From Chelativorans sp. J32 (lineage in GTDB: Bacteria > Pseudomonadota > Alphaproteobacteria > Rhizobiales > Rhizobiaceae): a stretch of 64,000 bases of DNA. Positions 8,578 through 17,492 of this stretch are shown here, in pieces. The notes under the pieces are model-generated. The model saw only the letters and a program-made list of their open reading frames with translations. It searched no databases and was not told the origin of the DNA. A program made the translations under genes and the position numbers. Location of the stretch: the NCBI RefSeq assembly GCF_000518985.1, contig NZ_JAEQ01000008.1, positions 62,001 through 126,000 of the forward strand, given 5' to 3'. Within the stretch, counting starts at the first letter, position 1, and each line of letters opens with the position of its first letter.

Positions 8578-8594
8578 TATTGCAGTGCAGCATT
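8578..8594 (+). promoter_or_regulatory. exo-type motif upstream of exoL
   Basis: ATATTGCAGTGCAGCAT, ending 43 bases before the exoL start. It differs from the exoK copy at one base. It should control the exoL-exoA-exoM run. The surrounding 8398-8637 interval is AT-rich and otherwise empty. Confidence 0.55.
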
Positions 8595-8637
8595 AGCTGC
8601 TATACTGTTTCCAGTTGCGGGTAGTCGTGGGTGCCAG

Positions 8638-9813
8638 ATGCTGCATGTGCTTTATCTCGTCTTCAATCTAACGGACCCGGCCGTTCGTCGCCGAGTCATG
8701 ATGTTGAAGGCGGGTGGCGCGACTATCACGCTTGCGGGCTTCCGCAGGACTGAGGAGCCGCCTGCCGATATCGAAGGCATCCGCCCTATCGATCTTGGCA
8801 TCAGTCATGATGGCCGGTTTACGCAGCGGGCATTTGCGATTCTGAATGCGACCATGGCGCTTCGATCTGCTCTGAAGAGCGTTTCCAAGCCGGATTTGAT
8901 CATTGCGCGGAACCTGGAAATGCTGGTGCTTGCTTCGCGGGCTAAGCGGGTTTTCGGGGCCAATGACCTGCCATTAGTCTATGAGAGCCTCGACATCCAT
9001 CGCTTGCTTTTGCGGCGGGATCCGTTCGGCCATGCGCTGCGCTTCCTTGAACGTTATCTCGCGCGGAATGCGGGGCTCCTCATAACCAGCTCGCCTGCCT
9101 TTGTACACAATTACTTCGCGCCGCGCGGCCAAGTGAGTGCGCCCGTAAAGCTCATCGAAAACAAGCACTTGGAGTTGGTCTCGACCGAGGGTGTGGAGAG
9201 GCCGGCCCAAGAGCAGTCGCCACCTTGGAAAATCGGTTGGTTCGGCGCGCTGCGGTGCAGACGCTCACTTGCGATCCTGTCGGAGTTTTCCCGCCGTTCC
9301 CAAGGCCGGTTCCTGATAACGCTGAGGGGGAAACCCGCCCTTCGCGAATTCGAAGACTTCAGCGGAGCGGTCGCATCCGAGCCGTATCTTTCCTTCGAGG
9401 GTCCGTATCGCAACCCCGAGGACCTGGCTGCCATCTACGGAAAGATCCATTTTTCATGGGTCATCGACTTCTTCGAGGAGGGGCAGAACTCGAAATGGCT
9501 CCTGCCCAACCGCCTTTATGAAGGCTGCCGCTTCGGTGCAGTACCGATCGCAATGCGTGATACGGAAACGGCGCGTTTTCTGGAGGAGCGCGGGATCGGC
9601 ATTATCTTGCCCGAACCTACGGCTGATGCCTTGGAACGGGTCGTCGGCGGCATGAGTCCCGAGCGCTACCGGGAACTTCGCGGCCGGGTGTTGGAGCTCG
9701 ACCGCAAGACATGGACCTGTGACCGCCAGGATTGTGTCGACCTTGTAAGCCAGCTCCGGCGGCTTGTCGCCGAAACGCAACCCGTCATCGTCAAGGGATT
9801 TGCTCAAGCATGA
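8638..9813 (+). CDS. exoL: Succinoglycan glycosyltransferase ExoL
   Basis: A cytoplasmic GT-B-type glycosyltransferase of 391 residues. ExoL proteins add a beta-1,4 glucose to the growing lipid-linked repeat unit. The N-terminal segment MLHVLYLVFNLTDPAVRRRVMML and the downstream IIARNLEMLVLA and VYESLDIHRLL stretches are characteristic. The second domain contains IGWFGALRCRRSL and SWVIDFFEEG...NRLYEG, the donor-binding side. Its stop overlaps exoA (ATGA at 9810-9813), coupling translation. No strong Shine-Dalgarno is visible before ATG 8638. It is the first gene of exoL-exoA-exoM and lies behind the exo-type motif. Confidence 0.85.
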   Translation: MLHVLYLVFNLTDPAVRRRVMMLKAGGATITLAGFRRTEEPPADIEGIRPIDLGISHDGRFTQRAFAILNATMALRSALKSVSKPDLIIARNLEMLVLASRAKRVFGANDLPLVYESLDIHRLLLRRDPFGHALRFLERYLARNAGLLITSSPAFVHNYFAPRGQVSAPVKLIENKHLELVSTEGVERPAQEQSPPWKIGWFGALRCRRSLAILSEFSRRSQGRFLITLRGKPALREFEDFSGAVASEPYLSFEGPYRNPEDLAAIYGKIHFSWVIDFFEEGQNSKWLLPNRLYEGCRFGAVPIAMRDTETARFLEERGIGIILPEPTADALERVVGGMSPERYRELRGRVLELDRKTWTCDRQDCVDLVSQLRRLVAETQPVIVKGFAQA

Positions 9814-10826
9814 CCGATGGAGATGCCGGCCGGATGGCGGATCACTGGCCTCCTTCCTGCCTGATCGTCATTCCCTGTCTCAACGAGGCTGCCCATATCG
9901 GCAGTCTTCTGGACCTGCTGGAACCCTCGGCCCGCCGACTCGATGCCAGGATCGTCGTCGTGGATGGCGGAAGCTCAGACGGCACCCAGCAGATCGTGTC
10001 CGAACTCGCGAAGGAATATCCTGCGCTTATCCTGCTGGAGAACAAGAAGCGCATCCAGAGTGCAGCCGTAAACCTCGCAATCGAGCTGTTGGGAGAGGGG
10101 GTCGAATATCTGATCCGGATCGATGCCCATGGCGGGTATCCCGAGGATTATTGCGACAGGCTTCTGGAAGAAGCATTGGCGACCGGAGCGGATTCCGTGG
10201 TCGTCTCGATGGAAACCACCGGCTCGGGGCTCGTTCAGCGGGCGGCCGCGGCAGCGCAGAATTCCAAGTTGGGTACCGGGGGTTCAAAGCACCGTCATCA
10301 GGCCGCCGGCGAGTGGATCGACCACGGCCATCATGCCCTCATGCGGATCAGCGCCTTCGAGGCGGTAGGAGGCTATGACGAAAGCTTCAGCCACAATGAG
10401 GATGCAGAGCTCGATCACAGGCTTCGGCAGGCCGGGTTTCGCATCTGGCTCACCGCCAGGACGCAGATGACCTATTACCCGCGTTCGACCTTCAAGGGGC
10501 TTTATCTGCAATATTTGGGCTATGGCCGGGGCAGGGCGCGCAACATCCTCAAGCATCGGGTCGTCCCGAAAGTGAGGCAGATGGCGCCGCTCATGATTCT
10601 GCCCTTTGCGATCTTGGCCACTCTTTCATTCCTGCACTGGGCGGCAGCGCTTCCGTTTCTGCTTTGGGCTGCCACCTGCCTCGTCTACGGCGCGTTGCTC
10701 GCGATCAGAGGACGGGACCTGAACCTCCTTCTGGCCGGGCCTTCCGCCATGGTCATGCATTTCGCCTGGTCTTTGGGCTTCTGGCAGCAGCTCCTTTCGT
10801 CCGGACTGAGCGGGGAGGCGACATGA
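9810..10826 (+). CDS. exoA: Succinoglycan glycosyltransferase ExoA
   Basis: A family 2 glycosyltransferase (GT-A) of 338 residues. ExoA adds the beta-1,3 glucose to the galactose primer. CLIVIPCLNEAAHIGSLLD and VVVDGGSSDGTQQI form the nucleotide-binding half, IRIDAHGGYPEDY the DxD-like metal site, and HNEDAELDHRLRQAGF the ED acid-base motif. Two C-terminal hydrophobic segments (about residues 250-310) anchor it in the membrane. Start ATG 9810 overlaps the exoL stop, and its own stop overlaps exoM (ATGATG at 10823), so exoL-exoA-exoM is a tightly coupled set. Confidence 0.88.
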   Translation: MTDGDAGRMADHWPPSCLIVIPCLNEAAHIGSLLDLLEPSARRLDARIVVVDGGSSDGTQQIVSELAKEYPALILLENKKRIQSAAVNLAIELLGEGVEYLIRIDAHGGYPEDYCDRLLEEALATGADSVVVSMETTGSGLVQRAAAAAQNSKLGTGGSKHRHQAAGEWIDHGHHALMRISAFEAVGGYDESFSHNEDAELDHRLRQAGFRIWLTARTQMTYYPRSTFKGLYLQYLGYGRGRARNILKHRVVPKVRQMAPLMILPFAILATLSFLHWAAALPFLLWAATCLVYGALLAIRGRDLNLLLAGPSAMVMHFAWSLGFWQQLLSSGLSGEAT

Positions 10827-11776
10827 TGGAAAGTACAGTTCTGCCTCGGACGATCGACATCTGCATCTGCACCTTCAGACGGCCTGAGCTTGCGGCGACC
10901 CTTCGTTCTCTGGCGGTTTTGGAACCGCCTCAGGCGTATAAGGTTGGCGTCATAATTGCCGATAACGACGACGAGCCCAGCGCGCGGGACCTCGTGATCG
11001 CGATGATGGACGAGTTGCAGATACCCGTTCACTACATCCACGCGCCCGCCCGCAACATCTCGCTTGCACGCAACGCCTGCCTCGACGCAAGCCGTGCCCG
11101 CTTCGTCGCCTTCATAGACGATGACGAGACGGCCACGAAGGAGTGGCTGGTGCGTCTCGTCAAGGCAGCAGAAGGAAGCCGTGCCGACGTGGTGCTCGGC
11201 CCGGTACGCGCTGGTTATGGGGAGGACGCACCGGTGTGGATGCGCCACGGCGACTTCCATTCAACCTTCCCGGTCTTGGCGGGCGGAGAAATCCGAACCG
11301 GATATACCTGCAACGTCCTGATGCGCATGGATGCTAAGGCGATCTGCGGCCGGCGCTTCAGCCTTGACCGCGGGCAGACGGGCGGGGAGGACACCGCCTT
11401 CTTCGACGAGGTCTACCGGGCGGGCGGCAGAATCGTTTACGCGCCCGATGCCTGGACTGAAGAAGTCGTGCCTCCGAACCGCGCCACCTTCAGATGGCTC
11501 GTGCGCCGGCGCTATCGTGTCGGCCAGACCCACGGACGGTTGGTGGCAAGTCGCAAATCCGGAATCGGTGTTGCAGGACAACTCGCATTGGCGGGTGCAA
11601 AGATCGCCTACTGCACCGTCGCAGCCACACTCACGGCGCCTTGGGCCACACGGCGCAACCGCAACATCCTTCGAGGGGTGATGCATATGGGCGCGCTGAG
11701 CGGATTGCTCGGCGCGGATGAACTTCGCCAGTACGGCATGAAGCAGACCGGTCAGGGGCAGGGGCATGCAACCTGA
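10823..11776 (+). CDS. exoM: Succinoglycan glycosyltransferase ExoM
   Basis: A family 2 glycosyltransferase of 317 residues; ExoM adds a beta-1,4 glucose after ExoL. IDICICTFRRPELAATLRSL and FVAFIDDDETATKEWL (metal-binding DDD) are diagnostic, followed by GGEDTAFFDEVYRAGG with the catalytic ED. A weakly hydrophobic region lies near the C-terminus. The frame stays open upstream to 10664, but ATG 10823 overlaps the exoA stop and begins at the conserved N-terminus. Together ExoY, A, L and M can build a Gal-Glc3 unit; side-chain enzymes ExoO, ExoU and ExoW are not in this window. Confidence 0.88.
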   Translation: MMESTVLPRTIDICICTFRRPELAATLRSLAVLEPPQAYKVGVIIADNDDEPSARDLVIAMMDELQIPVHYIHAPARNISLARNACLDASRARFVAFIDDDETATKEWLVRLVKAAEGSRADVVLGPVRAGYGEDAPVWMRHGDFHSTFPVLAGGEIRTGYTCNVLMRMDAKAICGRRFSLDRGQTGGEDTAFFDEVYRAGGRIVYAPDAWTEEVVPPNRATFRWLVRRRYRVGQTHGRLVASRKSGIGVAGQLALAGAKIAYCTVAATLTAPWATRRNRNILRGVMHMGALSGLLGADELRQYGMKQTGQGQGHAT

Positions 11777-11905
11777 GGGCCGGTATCGCTTTTCCAGGAT
11801 AACGAAACAGCGGCAGAAAAAACCGCGATTAGTTGGGTTGGGGGATTACGCCGCACCGCTTTCGAAAGGCGGCTGCTCAGTTCTAATGCCTCAAGGGATT
11901 TTGAG

Positions 11906-12802
11906 ATGAAGAAAGTTAGGAAGGCCGTCATTCCCGTTGCCGGACTTGGAACGCGGTTTTTGCCCGCGACCAAGGCGCTGCCTAAGGAGATGCTTACGAT
12001 CGTCGACAAACCCGTCGTCCAATATGCAGTGGACGAGGCATTGGAGGCCGGCATCGAGCACATCATCTTCGTCACCGGCCGCAACAAGGCCGTCATCGAG
12101 GATTACTTCGATCTGCAGCCGGAATTGGTCGGAACCCTGGAAAAGGCGGGTAAGACCAAGGAGCTGAAGCTGCTTGAGGAGATGATGCCGCTTCCGGGGT
12201 CGGTGAGCTTTACCCGCCAGCAGGCACCGCTCGGGCTCGGCCATGCCGTCTGGTGCGCTCGCGACATTGTCGGCGACGAGCCCTTCGCGGTGCTCCTGCC
12301 GGATATGGTTTCCTTCGGAAAAAAGGGTTGTCTGGCCGAGGCGATGGAACTCTATAACCTGACAGGTGGTAATGTGTTGGCGGTGGAGCAGTGCCACCCG
12401 CGGGAAACCAGCAAATACGGCATCGTCGGTCGTGGAGCCGAGGTGGTGCCGGGATTCGAGATCACCGGCATGGTTGAAAAGCCTTCACCCGAAAAGGCCC
12501 CGTCGAACTTCTATATCAATGGGCGCTATATCCTCCAGCCGCAGATATTCGAGCTTTTGAGCCGTCATGAACGTGGCGCCGGCAATGAGATCCAGATCAC
12601 CGACGCGATGGCGCATCTCCTGAAGGAGCAGCCGTTTTACGCGCGGCCGTTCACAGGCCGCATGTTCGACTGCGGTTCCAAGTCGGGTTTCATCGAAGCC
12701 AATGTCGCTTTCGCCCTCGCGCGTGAGGACATCCGCGACAGCGTCTTCGAGCCGATCCGCGCGATGGTCGGCCTGGATCGAAGAGCAGAGCAGGCAGCCT
12801 GA
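11906..12802 (+). CDS. exoN: UTP-glucose-1-phosphate uridylyltransferase (ExoN/GalU)
   Basis: Makes UDP-glucose, the donor for ExoA, ExoL and ExoM, from UTP and glucose-1-phosphate; 298 residues, the usual GalU length. The N-terminal nucleotidyltransferase signature reads [24 protein letters not shown] with the activating Lys, followed by [13 protein letters not shown] and LPDMV for metal binding. It lies between exoM and exoP with its own leader of about 130 bases. As UDP-glucose is also needed for other glycans, a housekeeping galU role is possible; only the location argues for the exoN name. Confidence 0.92.
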   Translation: MKKVRKAVIPVAGLGTRFLPATKALPKEMLTIVDKPVVQYAVDEALEAGIEHIIFVTGRNKAVIEDYFDLQPELVGTLEKAGKTKELKLLEEMMPLPGSVSFTRQQAPLGLGHAVWCARDIVGDEPFAVLLPDMVSFGKKGCLAEAMELYNLTGGNVLAVEQCHPRETSKYGIVGRGAEVVPGFEITGMVEKPSPEKAPSNFYINGRYILQPQIFELLSRHERGAGNEIQITDAMAHLLKEQPFYARPFTGRMFDCGSKSGFIEANVAFALAREDIRDSVFEPIRAMVGLDRRAEQAA

Positions 12803-12895
12803 GCCGAGCGGTGCTTGCAGCAGCCTATCAGGGCTGCATTTGGGGGCTCTGTCATGCAGGGCCCCTGCTGAATAACGAGGACAAGAGGAGCAGCT

Positions 12896-15235
12896 ATGAA
12901 CCACGCCGGATTTCCCGTGACGAAGCCTGTTCCCCTACCTGCCAGTGAGCCTCAGGAAACGGATACTTTCATCGATATCGAGCGCCTCCTGGCGATGGCG
13001 TACCGGCAGGCTCGCGTCCTGATCCTCTGCGCTTTGATCGGGCTTGGTCTGGGCATCCTCTATCTGGCCACGACGCCCCCCACCTACACCGCGATAAGCC
13101 AGGTGCTCATCGATGAGAGCCTGCGCAAGATGGTCGACAGCACGTCATCCTTCACTTCTGAGATGGAGACGGACTCGGCCATGCTGAGCCAGCTCGAGAT
13201 CGTAAGATCGGCCCGGCTTGCAGAAGCGGTGGTGGACGCGGAGGGGCTCGACCGGGACGAGAACTTCATGAACCCGCCGGAATCGCTTCTCTCGCAGATC
13301 ATCGGCTACGCGCGTTCCATCGTGCATTCTCTGCGCGGCAACGTGACGGTTTCCGACGGTGCAGACGCTGCTGCTACGCGCAGAGCCGCCATCCTAACGC
13401 TGCAGCGCAATGTGATCGCCCAGCGTGCCGGCCGCAGTCTTGTGATTTCCATAGGCTTCCGCTCACATGATCCAGAACTTGCCGCAAGGATCACGAACGC
13501 GTACGCGAAGGCCTATGTGGCCGACCAGCTCAATGCGGGTTTCGAGGCTACGGAGGAAGCGGCGGTATGGCTTGAAGGCCGGCTGGCGGAGCTGCGCCAG
13601 AGTTCTCAGGCCGCCGCGCTCGCCGTCGAGCAGTACCGGGCCGAGAATGGGCTTTCCGCCGCAAGCGGAGAGCTGATGGCCGACCGCCGCCTTTCCGATT
13701 TGAATAGCCAGCTTGCCATCGCCAAGGCCGACACGGCGCGCGCCTATGCGCGTTACCGTCAATATCAGGAGATCACTGAAGCCGGACCGGACGAAGCCGT
13801 CCGGAACGCGACCGTGTCGGAAGACCAATCCGGCAATTCCGTCCTTACGGAGCTCAAGACGCGTTATCTGAACATCAGCCGGCGCGAGCAGGAGATCTCC
13901 ACGCAATATGGGGAGGATCACCCCCAGGCGGTGGCGCTGCGCCGCGAGCAGGCGGAAGTCGCGCGGCAGGTCCATAATGAGCTGACACAGCTCGCGGTGA
14001 GCTACCGCAACGAATATCAGGTGGCGCTTTCGCGCGAGAAGGCGTTGCAGGAAAGCGTAACCGCGGCGAGTGGCGAGAGCTCCGAAGCGAAGCAGTCACA
14101 GGTGCGCCTGCGTGAGCTGGAGCAGCAGTCGAACGCTCTCAGCTCGTTGTATCAATCCTTTCTGACCCGCTATGAGGAGGCCACGCAGCAGAGTACTTTC
14201 CCGATCTCCGGTGTGCGGATCATCTCGGCTGCCAGTCTTCCGCGGGGACCGTCGAGCCCGAGCACGACGCTTGTCCTGGGGCTGGGACTGGTGCTCGGTC
14301 TGATGATGGGAGGCGCCTTTGCCGGGCTCAATGAGTTCAACGAACGATTCTTCCGCACCGGCGATGATGTGCGCGACAGGCTTGGCGCACGCTTCCTTGG
14401 CTATCTGCCGACTTTCAGTAGCGAGGAGAGCAGGGCGCGCCGGCGGCGTAGCCGTAAGGATCCTCCCCTCCAGCCTGCTACAGCCGCGGGTATCGACCCT
14501 CAGGCGAGGCGTCAGACGCGGATCGCGATCAAGGCACCGGCCTCGATCTTCGCGGAAACCCTGCGCAGCGCCAAATACGCCGCTGATGTCGTGCTTCAGG
14601 AAAAGCAGAGCAAGGTGCTTGGCGTCATCTCGGCCCTTCCTGGAGAGGGGAAGTCGACAGTTGCGGCGAACCTCGCTCATCTTCTTGCCGCCAACGGCCA
14701 GAAGACTCTGCTGATCGATGCGGATCTGCGGAACCCGACCTTGAGCCGTGCGCTCGGCATGAGCAGCGAACAAGGTCTTCTCGAAGCGGTGATGAACGGC
14801 TTGTCCTGGCGCGCGGTTGCGAAGATGGACCCCGAAACGCGCCTTGTCATCGTGCCGGCCATGGTCCGCGCGCGGTTTTCACATACCAGCGAGCTTCTCT
14901 CTTCGGCCGGTATGGACAGCTTTCTGCAAGAAGCGCGGAACAGCTTCGATTACATCATCGTCGACTTGCCGCCGCTTGGGCCGGTGATCGACGCCAAGGC
15001 ATTTGCGCCGCAGGCGGATGGGCTTTTGGTCGTGGTCGAATGGGGACGCACGCCACGCGCGCTTGTCCGCTCCGTCCTCGGCTCCGAGTCCGTCGTGACG
15101 GAGCGCATTCTCGGCGTCGTGCTCAACAAGGTAAATATGAAGGCGCTCTCGCGCTACGGCGGTTTCGGAAGTTCAGAAAAATACCTGGGCGAGTATGTGA
15201 GCTACTACAACGACGCGCAGAAGAAGGCGGCTTAG
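12896..15235 (+). CDS. exoP: ExoP: EPS chain-length regulator and BY-kinase
   Basis: An inner-membrane polysaccharide co-polymerase fused to a bacterial tyrosine kinase, 779 residues. A Wzz domain begins near residue 25, with the first membrane helix at about 41-62, a long periplasmic coiled-coil part (about 200-430) and the second helix near 455-480 after a Pro-rich segment (SLPRGPSSPS). The cytoplasmic half carries Walker A GEGKST (583-588) and Walker A' LLIDADLRNP, and ends in a Tyr-containing tail (RYGG...KYLGEYVSYYND), the usual autophosphorylation cluster. It should control polymer length and export with ExoF and ExoQ. AGAGGAG lies before ATG 12896. Confidence 0.92.
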   Translation: MNHAGFPVTKPVPLPASEPQETDTFIDIERLLAMAYRQARVLILCALIGLGLGILYLATTPPTYTAISQVLIDESLRKMVDSTSSFTSEMETDSAMLSQLEIVRSARLAEAVVDAEGLDRDENFMNPPESLLSQIIGYARSIVHSLRGNVTVSDGADAAATRRAAILTLQRNVIAQRAGRSLVISIGFRSHDPELAARITNAYAKAYVADQLNAGFEATEEAAVWLEGRLAELRQSSQAAALAVEQYRAENGLSAASGELMADRRLSDLNSQLAIAKADTARAYARYRQYQEITEAGPDEAVRNATVSEDQSGNSVLTELKTRYLNISRREQEISTQYGEDHPQAVALRREQAEVARQVHNELTQLAVSYRNEYQVALSREKALQESVTAASGESSEAKQSQVRLRELEQQSNALSSLYQSFLTRYEEATQQSTFPISGVRIISAASLPRGPSSPSTTLVLGLGLVLGLMMGGAFAGLNEFNERFFRTGDDVRDRLGARFLGYLPTFSSEESRARRRRSRKDPPLQPATAAGIDPQARRQTRIAIKAPASIFAETLRSAKYAADVVLQEKQSKVLGVISALPGEGKSTVAANLAHLLAANGQKTLLIDADLRNPTLSRALGMSSEQGLLEAVMNGLSWRAVAKMDPETRLVIVPAMVRARFSHTSELLSSAGMDSFLQEARNSFDYIIVDLPPLGPVIDAKAFAPQADGLLVVVEWGRTPRALVRSVLGSESVVTERILGVVLNKVNMKALSRYGGFGSSEKYLGEYVSYYNDAQKKAA

Positions 15236-15248
15236 GCCGGCGCTGACG

Positions 15249-16025
15249 TCAGGTGGACAGGAAATGCGCGCGCCCGGCGCCCAACTGCACCGCCGTGAGC
15301 CGGCCGCTCATATAGGCGCCCGTATCGATGTTCAGCCGGCGGCCACTGAGCTCAGGCTTTTTGACGGGGGTGTGGCCATGGATCACCCAGCGATCCAACT
15401 GGGCTGCGCCAGCGAAGAACTCCTTGCGGATGAAAAGCAGGTCGCGCTCGTCCTGATCTTCAAGCGGGATTCCGGGGCGGATGCCCGCATGTACAAATGC
15501 CACCTGGCGCGAATAAGCCATGATTGGCAATGCACGCAGAAAGGCCACATGGGACGACGGCACGCTGCTTCGCACCATCTGGTCGAGCTCTGACGCCGAA
15601 TAGAGATTGGCAAGATAGGTAAGGTCGATACCGTAGGAACGCAGCGTGTTTTCACCGCCGGTGGCGAGCCACGCGTCACGCGGAAGGTTACCCTCCAGAT
15701 AATCCAGGAATGCCGTCTCATGATTCCCGGCCAGGCAAATGCGCTGAAATCCTTCCGGCGGCGGCTGTATCAAATGCTCGATCACCTGGGCCGATTCAGG
15801 TCCGCGGTCGACATAGTCCCCCAGCATGATGATGAGCTTGCGGCCGCTGAAACCGGTCGCATCCGCGATAATTTTCTGCTCCAGAACCTGCAGCTGGTCA
15901 AAGCAGCCATGGACATCGCCGACCGCATAGACAAGCGTGCCGCCGAGCTCGATTTGCAGCCGCGCGCGCGTTCCCTGGCGTTTTCCCCCGCCGAGCAAAC
16001 TGAGAAATTTCTGCCTCAGCGCCAA
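15249..16025 (-). CDS. PPP-family metallophosphatase (Ser/Thr or Ap4A type)
   Basis: A cytoplasmic calcineurin-like phosphoesterase of 258 residues with all PPP metal-site motifs: GDVHG (about 36-40), GDYVDRG (68-74), GNHE (99-102), then late His residues in FVHAG and VIHGHTP. It could dephosphorylate proteins (Ser/Thr, possibly Tyr) or dinucleotides; sequence alone cannot decide. It converges on exoP with only 13 bases between the stops, and no Wzb-type phosphatase is visible nearby. Start is uncertain: TTG 16025 follows an in-frame stop closely and its Shine-Dalgarno spacing is poor; an internal TTG nine codons on is possible. Confidence 0.8.
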   Translation of the reverse strand: MALRQKFLSLLGGGKRQGTRARLQIELGGTLVYAVGDVHGCFDQLQVLEQKIIADATGFSGRKLIIMLGDYVDRGPESAQVIEHLIQPPPEGFQRICLAGNHETAFLDYLEGNLPRDAWLATGGENTLRSYGIDLTYLANLYSASELDQMVRSSVPSSHVAFLRALPIMAYSRQVAFVHAGIRPGIPLEDQDERDLLFIRKEFFAGAAQLDRWVIHGHTPVKKPELSGRRLNIDTGAYMSGRLTAVQLGAGRAHFLST

Positions 16026-16139
16026 ATCCTTTCATGGCGAGCCGAAAGGCTCGTTTAAGCCTTTCGGCAGAGCTTTGGAATCAGGCTGCTATTCGAGGCA
16101 ATTTTGCCGGGCTTGCAACCCCCACGGCGCAGGAGACTG

Positions 16140-17462
16140 TCACTGTGGGGGGGTTCCGTTTTCGGCCAGCACCTCGCCCGCGAGGTAGAGAGAGCCGCTG
16201 ATGAGGATTCGCGGAGGTGTCGGGTCGTCCCAGGTGTCGCGCAGAAGCTTCAGCGCGTTCGGCACGGAGTTGACGGGCTCCGCCGAAAGACCGGCTGCGA
16301 TGGCGCGCGCAGCAAGCTCGCTGTTCGGCACCCCCGCTTCGCTCGAATTGACCGGAACGGTATAGACATGCCGCGCCATCCCTTGGAAGGCGCTGAAATA
16401 GCCCTTCTGGTCCTTGGTATTGATCATCCCGGTGATCAGCACCAGAGGCTTCGGGCGCTTTTCCTCCGCCTCGGCCATGCTTTCCGCGATAACGGCACCA
16501 GCACCGGGATTGTGGCCGCCGTCGACCCAAATCTCCGCATTGTCCGGCGCAAGCTCTACCAGCCGTCCCTCGGTGAGCCGCTGCATGCGGCCAGGCCACG
16601 AAACCGTGAGCATTGCCTCCTCGGCGATGCGGTCGCTCACGGGAAATCCGGCCGCCTTCACTGCGGCGATGGCCGCTGCGGCATTTGCCAGCTGATGACG
16701 GCCGACGAGACGGGGCAAAGGCAGGTCCATCAGGCCGTTTTCGTCCTGGTAGACCATGCGGCCATTTTCTTCCACGGCAATGAAATCCTGGCCATAGATG
16801 GCAAGTGGCGCGTCCAGGCGCTCCGCGGTCTCGATGAGCACCTCGCGCGCCGCATCCCATTCCTGCTGCCCGATCACCACAGGCGACCCAGGCTTGATGA
16901 TCCCTGCCTTCTCAGCTGCGATCAATTCCACCCGGTCGCCAAGATAGGCTTCGTGGTCGAGCGATATCGGCATGATGAGGCTGACGGCAGGCTGACGGAC
17001 GACATTGGTGGCATCGAACCGGCCGCCAAGACCCACTTCCACGACGGCGGCATCTGCGGGGTGTTCGGAGAAGAGCAGGAACATCACCGCCGTGAGCAAC
17101 TCGAACACCGTGATCTGCTCGCCGCGATTGGCTTCGGCGACACGCTCGAGGGCATCGGCGAGAACCTCGTCCTCAACAAATCTGCCGCCGCCCGCCTTTC
17201 CAATGCGGAAGCGCTCGTGCCATCGAACCAGGTGAGGCGAGGTGTGAACGTGAACGACCTTGCCCGATGCCTCAAGCAAGGCACGGGAAAAGGCGGCTGC
17301 GGACCCCTTGCCGTTCGTACCGGCGATGTGGATCACCGGCGGCAGCTTCTCCTGCGGATCGCCAAGTCGATGAAGCAGCCGGCCGATGCGTTCAAGAGAA
17401 AGGTCGAATCCCTTGGGGTGAAGCGCCATTAGGCGGTCGATGGCGCGCTCGGCGGCACTCAT
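16140..17462 (-). CDS. folC: Bifunctional folylpolyglutamate/dihydrofolate synthase FolC
   Basis: A cytosolic Mur-ligase-family enzyme of 440 residues that joins glutamate to dihydropteroate or folate. The P-loop IHIAGTNGKGSAAA lies near residues 44-57, followed by VHVHTSPHLVRWHERF, the omega-loop region, EVGLGGRFDATN and the C-terminal VDGGHNPGA motif. It is the last gene of trpF-trpB-cutA-trpA-accD-folC, an arrangement common in Rhizobiales. Length and motifs are complete. The ATG at 17462 has a GAGG placed rather far upstream. Confidence 0.93.
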   Translation of the reverse strand: MSAAERAIDRLMALHPKGFDLSLERIGRLLHRLGDPQEKLPPVIHIAGTNGKGSAAAFSRALLEASGKVVHVHTSPHLVRWHERFRIGKAGGGRFVEDEVLADALERVAEANRGEQITVFELLTAVMFLLFSEHPADAAVVEVGLGGRFDATNVVRQPAVSLIMPISLDHEAYLGDRVELIAAEKAGIIKPGSPVVIGQQEWDAAREVLIETAERLDAPLAIYGQDFIAVEENGRMVYQDENGLMDLPLPRLVGRHQLANAAAAIAAVKAAGFPVSDRIAEEAMLTVSWPGRMQRLTEGRLVELAPDNAEIWVDGGHNPGAGAVIAESMAEAEEKRPKPLVLITGMINTKDQKGYFSAFQGMARHVYTVPVNSSEAGVPNSELAARAIAAGLSAEPVNSVPNALKLLRDTWDDPTPPRILISGSLYLAGEVLAENGTPPQ

Positions 17463-17492
17463 GGAAGTGTTGGACCTCGTAGGTAGGTAGGA

